A DNA stretch of 64,000 nucleotides from Sipunculus nudus (GCA_026874595.1 CM049315.1:73792401-73856400), one strand, 5' to 3'. Shown: positions 1 through 12,724, counted from the first letter of the stretch. Notes: generated from the sequence alone by a model not told the origin. Numbers and translations: made by a program.

Positions 1-387
1 GCCTGTGTAAAGAAGTTTCAACAACGCCATAGTTGCATCATTGGTCAGCTCAATGTATAAGCGCCATATTGACCACCATCTTGGGTTTACATAAAGCCGA
101 CTTTTTTATTCTGATCATCCAAAACATATTATAGGGCACTTTTAGGAACAAAAAACAAACTTGATTAGGTCATGCGGGAGTCCATGGCGGGCCCATGAGA
201 TCTCTATGTCATCGACAAAATTCCCTGCGGTTATGCATAGCAGATAATTCCGTAGTCCGTCCATGGATCAGTTACATTATTTATCTCCTGAAGATATAGT
301 TGTGACAGTAAATGACCAAAATGATCAGTGAACACTAAAACACGATCAGTGCTACGGGTACGAATGTAACTTTATTTTATTAATAAG

Positions 388-435
<48 letters not shown>

Positions 436-1680
436 CCAACGGGATTCCGTTTACCTCATTAATAACTAATAAAAAGTTATACATTGTTTTAAGTTTGTTT
501 TATTAGAATAAGCCAAAAAATTTGCACTGTATGTATGATACCTTATACACACGGACTATTCTATTTAACTATAACAAATAATAAAGCATTAATATCACCC
601 AAAATAGGATAAAAATTCCGCAACCGTAAAACACGTGGATGTAATACATCGCCTTAACACAGACACACAGACGGACAGAAAAATAGACATACATTTGTGA
701 CATCATAACATCTTTCAAACCACGAGTGCATGTGTGTTTTACTGTTAATATTTATTTTATATGTTATAATTTTTATTGAACAAGTGCTTGAATCCCAATC
801 GTGGGTTTTGGTAATAGATATAAGGTACATACCAGAGTCTCCAACTTCGCCTTTAAAGATAAGATATGCTATAATCATTTAAGAGCAAAATTTGAGAGCG
901 TGTTTCTTTAAGTAAAAAAAAATATAATGCATGTCTTATGACCAACATGCAAAATGTTATTGTTAAATGAAGCTTGCTTATATTCATCAGTCGGCACGGA
1001 TCGACGCAGCCTCTTCCCCCCCCCCCCCCCCCCCCCCCGCGCCCTATACAAACACAATACCGTACACATATATTTATATACACATTTATATATATGAATA
1101 CATCTGTTACCGTCATTCGTTATATATTGCAAAGAAAGGAGTAAGGAACAGCAAATCGTATATGCAAGCTTGGATGATTTGAAAACTCCATGCTTCAATC
1201 CAACTATATAAAACTGTTCACTCTTGATTGCCAGTAACATAAGCTCAGAGACCAACAGTATGATCAGAAAAACTGTACATTTGATAATGATAAACATTTA
1301 GGTAAAGCATTGGCACTCACCGTGGTGTTCCAGGTAGAATTCTGGATGTGCCATTTATGTGATGCTGGGATTCAGTTTTAGGTTTGATAAAAAATTAGAT
1401 TATGGTCAAAATTTTATTTTAAAATAATTTTATTGTTGAGAATGAAATGGGTGATCGAGGACCCTTGGCCGAAATAATCACTGTACTGAGCAAGTAGTTT
1501 TTTTATTTACAACTTAAACGTCTGATACCGGAATTCCAAATGATCACCATTTAAAGGTGTCTATTTACCTACCATTTATTAATAATAAATAATTATTAAT
1601 ATTAAATTACGGAATTTCTTGCTGACACTGTGTATATGTTAATGATCTCAGGGTATATCCTGTTAATTTTCCTGTTACGC
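1..1680. other. Intergenic, microsatellite-rich
   Basis: No supported gene. It holds a (TA)n tract at about 391-432, a poly-C run at 1015-1038 and scattered AT-rich sequence. The open frames here read through these low-complexity tracts and show no domain, signal peptide or splice structure. Confidence 0.6.
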
Positions 1681-2170
1681 CTCTGTGGTTACGCTCTTTA
1701 CACAGCGCTTTACCCATAGGCCAACTACCTATATCGTAAGAGCCGTTTGTTATGACCTTGTATGAATCTCTACACCAGAGGGGACCACAGTATTTTGGTC
1801 CAATCAGATGAGACCCTGTGCTGAAGACAAAACGGTTTACCAGCCATGCGAGGAATACACGAAACCGATGTTGTTCATTTCGTTTTGAGTGACAGCTCAT
1901 CGCCCAGGCGACCGTTTGAACAGGCCACAGGCTCAGTGAGAATTGCCCCGCACATGGTTTATCGGCGGAGCCTGATGCCTGTCGAGAGTTTGTTGACTTG
2001 CATTTGATTGGCTGCTCGTCACATCAGCAGTTTTTTTCAGCAGACAGCTAGGCCCATGTGCACCACCTGGTGTTTAAATGCATCATAAAAGGTCAAAGCA
2101 GGCAGCGAGAAAATCAGTAGCTTCTTTAGAAGCGCAAGATTTCCGCTGCCTCGGGAGCGTACTCTGTGGT
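1681..2170 (+). mobile_element. 472-bp non-autonomous DNA transposon with 9-bp target duplication
   Basis: The element spans 1690-2161 and is flanked by perfect 9-bp direct repeats CTCTGTGGT at 1681-1689 and 2162-2170. Its ends are a short inverted repeat (TACGCTC... and ...GGGAGCGTA). A second copy lies in reverse orientation at 5447-7654, with similarity over the whole length except for one insertion. It encodes no transposase. A 9-bp duplication is typical of Mutator-like elements, and Merlin elements can make 8-9 bp, so the superfamily call is an inference. The boundaries are directly supported by the duplication. Confidence 0.85.
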
Positions 2171-3694
2171 CGATGTATGAGCTTGTTTACAAACAAGTTG
2201 TTAGTAAACAAAGCAATGAACTTTGGTTCATCTGACTTGCCACCAGATGTCCTTATTGAATGTGTTTATATTATTTTGACGGGCCCCCAAATACTGTAAA
2301 CAACTGAATAAATACAAAATGAACAGCCTGTGTGTGGTTTGATCGGTGTTATCTTACCAAATTTTATGAAAGGTTCGTGGGATAAGCTTTCGTTGACAGA
2401 CGTCAAATATCAGATTAGGCCCCTTTAAATTGCAAGTGTAAAGTGTCCTATATTTGTTCATGTTCAAAACTGGTCCGTCATTAAAAAAAATATTGAAGGA
2501 GGACTCGCGTTTCCACCATTTCCCAGTTTTGACACCTCCGCTTGTAGGTTAGATTGACCTATTTCAGGGTCAGGACATGTCCGTAAATTTTGAGACCTCA
2601 AAACTGAAATTTCAAGGCACAATAAATACCTGAGGGTACATAAATTATTTGTAGCAGCTGGGTAATAAGAGGAATTAAATAAATACATCAATGGCAGTGT
2701 TGTCCTTTTTGTCTAATGTCTGATTGTGTGCGTTAATGTAAAAATGATTGACTGGTGGCGACATCTGTGGCAAGTATTAAAAGCTGCGCGAAAACGAGAC
2801 ACCCAGCGTGTTTCAAGGAAAAAGTGCAGGAGTTGAACTTGAGCTTGCTGTACCGTGAAGCCAAAAATGGCGGGGGGGGGGGGATAATATATGATAATAT
2901 ATGATAATATATGGTCCTGGAAAAGCATATTAGACATAACATGTGACACTACACGCGAGGCATTATGATATCACTATGGGAACGATCCCCGCTGTCGTCG
3001 CTCATTGTTGGCTCGAACAGATTCTGCACAAAGAGCTAACACAGTAATCAACATGTTATCAGCGATCAAACAACTTCTATACAATAGCTCATACCTGGTC
3101 GCACGTTTTATTTGAAGATCATTTTGGCATTGATGATTATACACAGCTACTTAATGTGCACAAAGTAAGAGCCCGGACACGGAAACCTCATCAACGATAA
3201 CAGTCAATACATTTAAACCAAGTAGAATCCGTAAAATCCCTGTTCATATCTACGATCTCTCAAGGTGTGGTCTGTTTTAAAGTTTGATATAAAAGCACTG
3301 ATATTCAAGATGATTCAATTTCTATTGACGGACACCTGTTGTATCATACCTATTTCAATTTAAAGAAAGGCAGAATTAAAATGGAAGTACGTCACAGTTG
3401 CTGTTAAATTTCAGAATAATTCTGCCTTTCTAATATGCGTGGTGGATTACAAAAGATTTTAATCCATTGTCCCACCTGTAGGTAAGGTAGATAATACAGC
3501 GTGTGTGGTTATGTCTGTTATAAAAAAAACACCATATAAAACATACTGTAATCTCTTCGCGAGGTATCACTTTAGCGATTCCCAAATTTTTATTCGTTCT
3601 TGAGGGTTGTGTTTTCACAATCTCATCGTTCAGAAACCTGTGAATTAAGTGAATTATTTTGTCAAGAATGGGACTTGGAAGCTACAAAGCCTGA

Positions 3695-3725
<31 letters not shown>

Positions 3726-3810
3726 CTTTATTCGTACAAGGAAGTACAGTATATTATATGCGAGTGGAAATTCATTTTTATAACTGACAGATGTAACAAA
3801 ATATCTGACG

Positions 3811-3883
<73 letters not shown>

Positions 3884-4566
3884 ATAGTTGATTATGTCAA
3901 TCTTTTGACTTTTGACTATTGATAACTTATGCATGGATACCCTGTAAGAGGTTCCCAGAGTCCACTCTATTAACATATTATTCAGTTGCCTTTGCTTGAG
4001 GTCTTATTAACAACTCCTTCAATTCAACTTTAAAGTGGTTATAAAATTGGACAACTTATGTAAAAATAAATGGTTTAATGTCTTCGTTATAAACATTAAG
4101 TGGATAACACCAGAGTCCAGCTTCTATACATATATTGTTGTCAGTAGTATCTCTAGGCTTCCTGTCTTGTCTGACACCTCCCTGCTAAGTGACGTAATAG
4201 CAGATAAAGAGTGATACAGGGCGTCGCTGTCTGAATGTCAATTTCGGTCTTGGTACATGACGCTTTACTCTCCGAGCGGTATACTTGGTTGTGTAATAGG
4301 TACTTAAATTTTTTAAAAGAAAACATATGCAAGAAATGTTCAGAAATAAAAAAATATAAAAAAAACCATATTCGAATGATTATGTCTATAGTGCTTTTAT
4401 GCAGGAAGAAAGAAAAATGGTAACTTTATGTATGTATGGAATAACTGTGAGAAATAATTCGCATTTAGAACGATGAGCTGTTATATATTGATAAAGCCAG
4501 ACCAATTGTTCTATATAGCTTCACAAATTTGCACAAATTTACTTATGTTTGTTCCTTTGTTAACAG
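2171..4566. other. Intergenic, AT-rich with TA microsatellites
   Basis: No supported gene. (TA)n tracts lie at about 3701-3725 and 3811-3880, and there is a G-run near 2872-2883. The open frames that encode IY-repeat peptides come from the TA tracts. The last bases form the likely intron upstream of the SLC16 copy 1 start exon, ending in the acceptor AACAG at 4562-4566. Confidence 0.55.
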
Positions 4567-5666
4567 GATCTAAAAGTACGGAAAGGAATCGCCTGTGCAG
4601 GAAAGAACCCAGTGAACATTCCAGGTTGCCATGGCAGCGGATGGGGGATGGGGATTGATGGTTGTGTTAGGCTGTGCTATGGTTCACATCGTACTTACAG
4701 TTAAATAAAAAAGTTTTACAGCTTATTTTGAAATTTTATTAATCTAGCAGTATATCATCTACATATTGTAAACGCAAAACATGAGTTTCCATGGTCTGCT
4801 TTCCAAGACCGTGATCAAGCATTTTGGGATATTGAAACCTTCTTAGACCCATGATTGAACCAACAATCGGTTAACTGCAACCCAACCCTTGTCTAAAGCT
4901 GAGACATCTACTACTCTTGTCTAATTGTGGGTAACAGGTACATGTTTGACTTGACGCCTTACGCGTCTACGTGATCTTCCGTCCCTGGATTATAATTTTT
5001 GTATATATAATTATTTTTTTCAGGCATTACGTGTTCGTTTGGGGTGATATACCTAGAACTGGTGGACAGATATTACGCAGTTGCTACCGAGACAAGCCTG
5101 GTCCTAGCTACGTTAAACTTCGCACAGAATTGCTTTGGTAAGTGACACTTTTCCAAACGACAGCATAACGTTCTCGATTACATCTAAATGTCAAGTCCTC
5201 GTTCCCCATTCGTACATTAGACATATGATGAGTCATACTTTATCATAACATCTTTTGTCGGATGGCTCTTACAAGAACAAAAAATGAAATCAAATCTTTG
5301 GTTCGAGAGTAGACACCAGAAGGCGCTGACTACTCGTCGAGGCACCTTTTATCTCAATACGTTTCGGTTATATGGCAATCATACAAGACAGCGTATCTCA
5401 TCAATATAATGACATTTCATTAACTGTTTAATTGTTCATATTAAATTACGCTCCCGAGGCAGCGGAAATCTTGCGCTTCTAAAGAAGGTACTGATTTTCC
5501 CGCTGCCTGGTTTGACCGTTTATGATGCACTTAAACACCAAGTGTTGCAAATGGGTCTGTCTGCTGAAAAAAAAAAACTGCTGATGTGACAAGCAGCCAA
5601 TCAAATGCAAGTCAACAAACACTCGACAGGCATCAGGCTCCACCCAGAAACCACGTGTTGGGCAAT

Positions 5667-6464
5667 ACGCGGCTCCGGAGATCCCCGATCTCCTGTAGTG
5701 GAGGCGCGTAAGTGCTGCTGCACCAGCAGCATTGCGGGCGAAAGCAAATATGGCCGACAGTAATCGTGCATCAGAATCGTCATCAGCCACGGATGATAGT
5801 GTTAAGACCGTAACAACCGAAAATTACCTATCTGCTCTAGGAATTCAGTGTGCGTGATACAAAAAGGCCGAACTTGTTGGGCTTGCCTAACAGGCGGACC
5901 GTAGGGGCCAGAACTTATCGACACGGCATATGACAAACGTCGGCGAGTACATGGAGCTGGCAGCAGAGAACAACTATCTCTCCGTTTGAGCTCTGTGTAC
6001 AGGGATAATATAGTGGTTGATGAATAAAGAATACAAATGCAAAACATTTGAATAAAATGAAGAAATATACCCTTTCTTTTATATACAAATTGTTATATGT
6101 ATACATATATGTCTATTAAAATATAATATATAATATATATAGGCTTATATGAAGAATGGTAATAAATTAGAATATAAATAATTACATAAAAATATATATA
6201 ATAGGCCTATATATATTATATAAATAAATATTATAATTATATATATATATATATTATATATAATGATAATATATTTATATTATATATAATTATTAAATTT
6301 TATTTTTTTCATTCTTCATATTATATGCAAATATGTACAAATGGATGTATGTGGCTCTGTGCATTTGTATTTTTTTCAATTATATAAATGTTTCAGATGT
6401 ATATATGTTTGTTTATTAGTATGCATGTATAGTGTATATACATAAATGAACACCCAAATCACAC

Positions 6465-6515
<51 letters not shown>

Positions 6516-6836
6516 GACGGTACATTACGATAAACACGCGTATATATCTGATATATTTATCTGTATGATAACACACACAGGCTCAGAGCCACATGCATCT
6601 GCTTATATATAACTCACACATACACACATGTTAATGTAATACATATTATAACAATATATACTTTTATATATTGTACTTTGACACAAAAATATTTAGTATT
6701 GTAACCGACCAGTAGAAATATCTTTAACCTTCCTTTTCCCAATCTTGAAATGTAACATTTTATTTATTGTATTATTTATATAAAAATAATTTACATTATA
6801 TAATTTTAAAAAATTTGGACAACCAATAAGTATATA

Positions 6837-6886
<50 letters not shown>

Positions 6887-7398
6887 CAAGTAGTAGATAT
6901 ATATTATTTCGGTAACAGCAAACTTTACTCGTTTATGTTGTCATCATCTCATAAGATAATGTAATTTATTATAATATTAAGTATATGTTATATCATCAAC
7001 ATAACCTATATGTACAAGAATTCTTACAAATGATTTTTATTCAAAAGGTAAATTTATTAACATTATCGTTCGAGAGTGTTTATCCTCTCCCCACGCAAGA
7101 GGTTTCTATGATGTTGCAATTCAATGTCAGGTCGCATGAATAATATTTCATATACGGGTAATTTTCAAGATTCGTCATCTTTCGGCTCTATTACGTACAA
7201 TTGTACGCACAGCAGTGGTATCCTGGCATTTTCTCTGCGTCACCGGTAATCTAAGTCTGACTAGACAAAATAGCGTCGGCCATTTTTGTTTTTGCCCCCA
7301 CTGACTGCTGCGACAGTGGCGCACCTGCCGGTAATCGCCTGCAAAAGAGGTGATATTTTACCTCCCGTACAGGAGAACAAGGATCTCCGGAGCCGCGT
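5667..7398. mobile_element. 1.7-kb insertion with terminal inverted repeats, nested
   Basis: It begins ACGCGGCTCCGGAGATCC and ends with its exact reverse complement, and the inverted similarity continues about 100 bp inward (a GTCGGCCAT block near 5750 and 7275). The empty site is seen in the related element near 1945, where flanking sequence runs GGGCAATTCTC without the insert. The interior is AT/AC microsatellite-rich (6230-6260, 6450-6510, 6840-6882) with no coding potential that I can support. The target duplication is at most 2 bp. Confidence 0.75.
6440..6890. repeat. AC/AT microsatellites
   Basis: An (AC)n tract is followed by (AT)n at about 6462-6514, and a long (TA)n lies at 6841-6882, inside the nested transposon. 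The open frame of V/C and IY repeats on the minus strand is an artefact of these tracts. Confidence 0.9.
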
Positions 7399-10300
7399 AT
7401 TCTCTCTGAGCCTGTGGTCTGTTCAAACGGTCGCTGGGGTGAAAAGCTGTCACTCAAAACGAAAGAAACAACATTGGCTTTGTGTATTCCTCGTTTGGCT
7501 GGTAAACCGTGTGTCTTCCAGCACATGGTCTCATCTGATTGGACTAAAATACAGTGCTCCCCTCTGGTGTAGAGATTCAGGATACAAGGGCTAGCAAACA
7601 GCGCTTACGATATAGGTAGTTGGCCTATGGGTAAAGCGCTGTGTGAAAAGCGTAATATTAAATCAAATAAAATTACAGTAAAGTTTATAATTCTTTTTTG
7701 TCTGTGTTTCATAAGAATGTGCTGTTCATGTCCTCTTAAATAAATATATTTTTAATTTTAATTTTTTTACTTTTGTGTTTACCTTCAGGGCCCCTTGCCA
7801 GTTTGTTGGCGAAGAAATACGGATGTCGGGGTGTCGTGATGACAGGCAGTTTGATCATGACGGCAGGGTGTATTACCTCGGCGTATGTGTCAAGCCTTTA
7901 CGCCCTCTATGTAACATTTGGAATAGTAGTGGGTTAGTAAATCTTATGTTTCAACGGCGGTCAGTAGTTTACATTAATATCTTTTTTTTGTAATTGCTCG
8001 CGGATTATATATGTTTATAATTGTGCGTTAACCACTTTACTTAATTCATCTTAAAATACGTGTATGCAAAGCATGCAAAATCAAGATTAATTGCCTAGAG
8101 AAATAGGGTTTTTGCCTTTGGGAACTCATATAAAAACAAATACTTTTCAAGGTCCGAGATACGGAGGTAAAGTCGGAGACAAAAATTGGAGACAAGGATC
8201 CCTATCGCTATCATAGGACCAATACCGGGATTGAAATTATAACCTCCAAATCGACACACTGGCCAGCATGATTTGGTCTCATGGCTGATATTTAATACCA
8301 TTTCAAAATAATGTAGCTAACACACACAAAGCATTGAATTTCGCCGATGGTTAGGGATGTCCCGAAAGATACACCATGGAAGTCCCAAGAACTAGTAAAC
8401 ATGCTAAAATGTACGTACAACATGCGTTATATATACATGATCAGGGTCTGGGCGAGAAAACCACACACATTTGATTTAATTTTTAATGTCAATCTTAGTT
8501 ATTTATTTTTTTTAAATTCTGTGATTACGTCATCATGGTCCAGTGTCGAATATTAACCCACATTTGTACTATTTTATTCAGGTTTTGGATCTTGTCTGAC
8601 ATATGCGCCCTCCATGATCATAGTGAGTCATTATTTTGTCAGGAGGCGATCTTTAGCAATGGCGCTCAGCACGTTCGGTAACAGCATCAGTTATATTGCT
8701 ATGCCTCCATTCCTTGTATGGATTCTGGATGACTACTCACTCCCCGGAGCATTTTTAATCTGTGCCGGTCTATCCTTTAATCTGTGTGTCGCTGGTGCCT
8801 TTTATCGTCCATTACCAGAACGCCGACTTGACAGCGCAGAATCACTGGTGAAGGACACTGAGAGGCAAGCAAGTGATGGGACAAACACAAAGGGAGATAA
8901 TCAAACCGAGAATAATAAACATTACTTGAATTCACCTGTTAATCAGAAAGATGAATCAGACCCGCGACTGGAGACTACACAAGATAAGATGTCACAAACA
9001 AGAGACCAAAGTCTAACAAGCTCCTCGAGGAATATGCCCTCAGTTTTCAGGAAATTCAAAATACCAAAGGGCCAGGTGGCCGTTTTGAAAAACCTATCAT
9101 TTATTGTTTATGCGTTGACGATCTTCTGAATGCCAATAAACAGCATGAGTTTTTACACTTTCCTCCCAGCACTTTTAAAGAGCGCAAGCGCATCTGAAGC
9201 GGAAGTGGCAATCGTCTACGCAACTTCCGGGGCGTGTGACATCATAGGACGGTTTTCATTTGGATTCCTCTTTGACTTGAAGCTCGTCAAGAGGTAACGG
9301 GTGTTGTTGCAAGGTACAGCGGGCGTTATGACAGGTCTCGTGACGCTTGTTATACCTCACGTGACCAGTCACGTGTTGATAACGATCATGTGCTGCTTGC
9401 GAACCCTCGTGATGAGCGGGTTTAATGCTCAACGCGTCACTGTGATGACTGATCTCATTCCCGTCCACCAGGTGGCGTTCGGTGTCGGAATCCTTCTGTT
9501 TTTCCAAGGTATGGGAAGCAGCATGGGTTTTGTAGTATCAGGTAAGTTTATGAATCCACCTTCATGGATTTTCTATAACTTTTTTCATCATCAAATAGGT
9601 TTTATTGATCTGTAATTCATAATAGCGGTCAGTCCCTTTTTCGGAACTGTCCTACATGTTAGTCTGTTTTTATTTTGACTATTCATAATCTAAATGTGTA
9701 CTGATCACATTTGTATTTTATCGCTATATTAAATTTTTTTATTTATTAGTTTTTGTTAGGTATTAATTGTTTACCTCCGTTGTCTATTAGTGCCACCTGG
9801 TGTTCATTCAGTGAAACATGTTTGCTCCATTAAAACAGAAGCTCCGTTATAAACCTTAATAAAAGACGCAGTTAATTTCAAATGAGGTATCATTATTTAT
9901 GCATTAAAAGGTAAATTTAGGCTCATTTGTGATGTGAAGAAGAAATAGAAGGACCACTCGGGTTGGCTTTTGTTCGGGATTATTTCAAATTTACGATATA
10001 AAAGGGAAATTATCAGGAAAATAAAACCTTTGTGAATAAGACGACACATCTGCACAGGTGAACGGGAACTTGTTCTATAGCTTCAAATATAAATATATAA
10101 AAATATTTATATAATATTTATATAAATAAGGTCAATACTTTAGTATATCTGCCAATGTTGTATGAAGAAATTCCACGTGTTTGAACGTCTCAAGTGAAAA
10201 TGTTAAGATTGATATAATAATTGTTATGTACAATGTGCAAGTAACTGTTTAGTCATTCGCGAAATAAGACCTACGCGAAACAGGAAAGAGGTTAATATCG

Positions 10301-10696
10301 CAAATATTTAACCTCGCGGATATAAAGTCAACCACATTCATATAGTCAGACGGCACTGATAAACATCGTTGATAACCGGAGGTGTTTTTTTTTTAAATTC
10401 AGGTGTGCTTAAGGACGTTCTACATTCGTTTTATTATGGAGGTCTGACCATGGCTGGTTTCTGTCTGATATACACATGTCATGAGGGAGTCAAGTTCGTC
10501 AGATCACGGAACACTTCGAAAAATACGACCGGGAAAGCAACCGAAAAACTATAATAGTGTCAAGGATCACTTAATTAAATTTCTTTGAGTTAAAAACACA
10601 CGAGGAAATCACTTGGAAAGCGCAGACCTCCGCCTAAATCTCGTTTTTAAAGGAGTGTGGAGCCGGCTTGACGGGTGCCAAACGTAAGCACATGAA

Positions 10697-10762
<66 letters not shown>
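10697..10762. repeat. Compound (TA)n(TG)n microsatellite
   Basis: Uninterrupted TA dinucleotides followed by TG dinucleotides, about 140 bp downstream of the copy 1 stop codon. Confidence 0.95.
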
Positions 10763-10766
<4 letters not shown>

Positions 10767-11519
10767 TGTTTGGTTGCCGTTCCAGGATCAATGTTCTCAA
10801 TATCTTATAAGTAGAGATGTTATAAGTTCGTAAAATACAATGCATTATTGGCACAATCCTTGGTTTCTTATCAACACTTATCAACTCTGATCAATCAAGG
10901 AGGCCAGTGATTTAGCAAATAAACATATACGGTGATAAGCACGAGCGTTTTTGCATAATCAAAAGTCATATGTAGGCATATCTGTGTAAGGCCTCAGGTG
11001 TAACGACACGTGAAGGCTGATGGCCTGTCAGGATAGCATGCTCATAGAGTGTAGAGAACGTAAGTGCAGACTCTCTAGGCTTAGGTTTCATTACAGTTTT
11101 ACTTAATTTGCTGTATATATAATTCACGGAAGTGCCGTTCGCGGTATCTGTTCTATATGACAAAGTGATAATCTATTGTTTTTTATACACACCTGAATGC
11201 ACATCCAGATTTTGAAAATATCTTGGCAAGAGCAGACATCATCAAACTTACACGCTTTTGGGTTGACATTCCTTAGTGTTCATTTCCGGGCTGTACAACT
11301 AGAACTCTCATGTTATAATCAATGTACCGTTAGATACAAAACAGATCAAATATAATAGCTCATATAACTGCTTATATATTAGGTGTGTGTGTGTGTGTAA
11401 GGATGGGGGGGGGGATTCAGGGGCGCCGGTGGCAAGCTGCGGCAAGGACAGTCATTTCTTTGGTTCTTAGTCACAAAGTCAAATAGTTTCTATTACAATT
11501 CTGATTGTATATACATACA

Positions 11520-11521
<2 letters not shown>
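10763..11521. other. Intergenic, nothing recognised
   Basis: No gene or repeat structure that I can support apart from a short (GT)n and G-run near 11383-11414. It separates the broken transporter copy from the retroelement complex to its right. Confidence 0.5.

Positions 11522-11571
<50 letters not shown>
11522..11571. repeat. (TA)n microsatellite at retroelement 3' end
   Basis: About 25 TA units directly abut the 3' end of the Penelope-like fragment. A second (TA)n tract at 12474-12500 abuts its other side, as if the element had inserted into a TA tract or had carried TA repeats with it. Confidence 0.9.
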
Positions 11572-11572
<1 letters not shown>

Positions 11573-12472
11573 CTCTGAAGAAAAACAACACTGTTAATTC
11601 ACAACAGTCTGTTTCAAGGGATGCGACCCGATCATCAGGTGAATGGGGTTAGAATGAAGCTAACGGCGTGGTTTGAAAAGCCGAGACTTTACGAGATTAC
11701 GAGATTATGCTTTGTGGGATTCGGGGCGGGGGGGGGGGGGGGAGGGGGGGGGCATGTGAAAGACTGACACTGATCCTATTGTCCTCGGGTACACAATAGG
11801 ATTGGTCGGGGTACACGTGCGATACTGGAACATAACAGGGCAGGGCAAAGAGGTTATTTATTGTTGTAAATTATATATATAATACAAAGATATATACCAG
11901 GATGCTCAATTAGCATATTGAACTGATTTCTAATAGGGTCTTGGAAGCAGTGAACATATCAGTAGCATACATATGATAAAAATACACATATACTATGAAA
12001 ATACACAATATACAAGGCAAATATACAATATAAAAGGCAAATATACTATACTCATACCAAATGCAATCCACTAGGTAAACTCACCATGATGTAGTGGTAA
12101 CGCCATTTCCCTCATCACTGCAAAGCAGTGACAGAACAACTACCTGAACAGGTAAGTCTGCCCAGCGGATCCTCGTTGGGGGGGGGGGGGGTTAAGGGGG
12201 CACGCTGAATATTAGTACGAATGCTAGGTTTTAAAATATTTCAGGGTGAATTTGTTTTGATGGCGGCACTTGGAGAGAATTTCAGCTCTTGAGTTCAACA
12301 ATGATCCAGGGGGGGGGGGGGGGGGGGGCGTTGCTATAAGTAGCTTTTCAGACAAGCAGAGATCACACTTCCTAGTCCCACAGAAGTAAGGTGCTGCCTT
12401 GGCAGATATTTCCCAGGAGAGCTTGTAATTGATATTGTTGTCTTTTAGTGACAAAATGTGTTTAGACAGTTC
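11573..12472 (-). mobile_element. Penelope-like retroelement 3' fragment
   Basis: Minus-strand reading frame 12472-12224 has a motif string I associate with the C-terminal, GIY-YIG-type nuclease part of Penelope-like and related retroelements: TELSKHILSLKD, then CDLCLSEKLLIA, then a poly-Pro tract from a G-run at 12310-12328, then LLNSRAEI and SKCRHQNKFTL. Nearly 650 bp of non-coding tail follows, ending near a CCTGATGATCGGG-type 3' signal (11625-11640) and a (TA)n tract. The reverse transcriptase is absent, so this is a 5'-truncated copy. The domain is recognised from memory of these families; the exact clade is uncertain. Confidence 0.6.
11727..11752. repeat. G-run
   Basis: Nearly pure guanine run within the tail of the Penelope-like fragment; similar runs occur at 12178-12192 and 12310-12328. 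Confidence 0.9.
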
Positions 12473-12479
12473 AGTATAT

Positions 12480-12724
12480 ATATATATATATATATATATA
12501 AACAGGACCGTAGCCTGACCCAAATGGCAGACAGGGTCCAGTTTTGGGTCAATGTGCGGCAAATATGCGTATAACGGCAGCTCCATTTGGTATTGTTTTT
12601 TTTGGTTTGGGCAATGTCAGAGGGTCTGAGCATTATGGGTAGCGCAAGCAGAGCAATTGTTTTTAACCTCAGATCTTTAATTGTTAGGTCCTCATTTGTT
12701 GGCCAGCTCTTAAAAATGCTGATT
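12480..12724 (-). mobile_element. DIRS-like tyrosine recombinase fragment (segment c)
   Basis: Minus-strand translation just left of the GGTTC element reads ISIFKSWPTNEDL, then KTIALLALPIMLRPSDIAQ, then (frame-shifted) HIDPKLDPVCHLG. This is the first catalytic-Arg region (RPSDI) of a DIRS/phage-integrase-type tyrosine recombinase. It continues the same frame family seen at 16093-16232 and 18266-18518 on the far sides of two insertions. The frame is shifted and ends in a (TA)n tract, so it is dead. Confidence 0.6.

Larger units (their letters stand above)
5438..7663 (-). mobile_element. 2.2-kb DNA transposon in intron 2 of SLC16 copy 1
   Basis: The element is 5447-7654, flanked by perfect 9-bp repeats ATATTAAAT at 5438-5446 and 7655-7663. 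The outer parts (5447-5666 and 7399-7654) align in reverse with both halves of the 472-bp element at 1690-2161. The middle is a separate insertion (5667-7398). Without it this copy would be about 476 bp. No transposase reading frame is present. It was inserted in the opposite orientation to the host transporter copy. Confidence 0.85.
4567..10554 (+). pseudogene. SLC16-like transporter, copy 1 (broken)
   Basis: Proton-linked carrier of the major facilitator fold. Exons: 4567-4700 (start codon 4631, with a spliced 5' UTR acceptor upstream), 5024-5137, 7789-7932, 8582-9541 and 10403-10554. All junctions are phase 1, matching the intact copy at 53398-61797. Family hallmarks are visible. The N-terminal EGGWGW-type motif reads DGGWGL, with the last W lost. 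YFVRRRSLAMAL opens TM5, and DIIGR, equivalent to the D/R pair of TM8 in MCT1, is kept. Lesions: the first coding exon ends ACAG-TT, so the GT donor is lost by a 1-nt deletion; TGA at 9127-9129 (codon 292) replaces a Ser codon; TAA at 9295-9297 replaces Tyr. The last exon is intact but lacks four residues found in copy 3. Intron 2 holds the 5447-7654 transposon. Exon similarity remains high, so the inactivation looks fairly recent. Confidence 0.88.

Noticed and set aside
3600-3887. 95-codon frame ending in long IY repeat
   Set aside because: It reads straight through (TA)n tracts; there is no start context, domain or splice structure. The same holds for IYIYIY frames near 6376, 10609, 12224, 13145, 13214 and 54445.
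9127-9129. Stop recoding or RNA editing to rescue the transporter copies
   Set aside because: A-to-I editing cannot turn TGA or TAA into a Ser codon, and each copy has further lesions (donor loss, second stops, frameshift).
12086-12200. tRNA-like sequence (TAGTGGTAACGCC)
   Set aside because: An A-box-like word exists but no B box follows at the expected distance.
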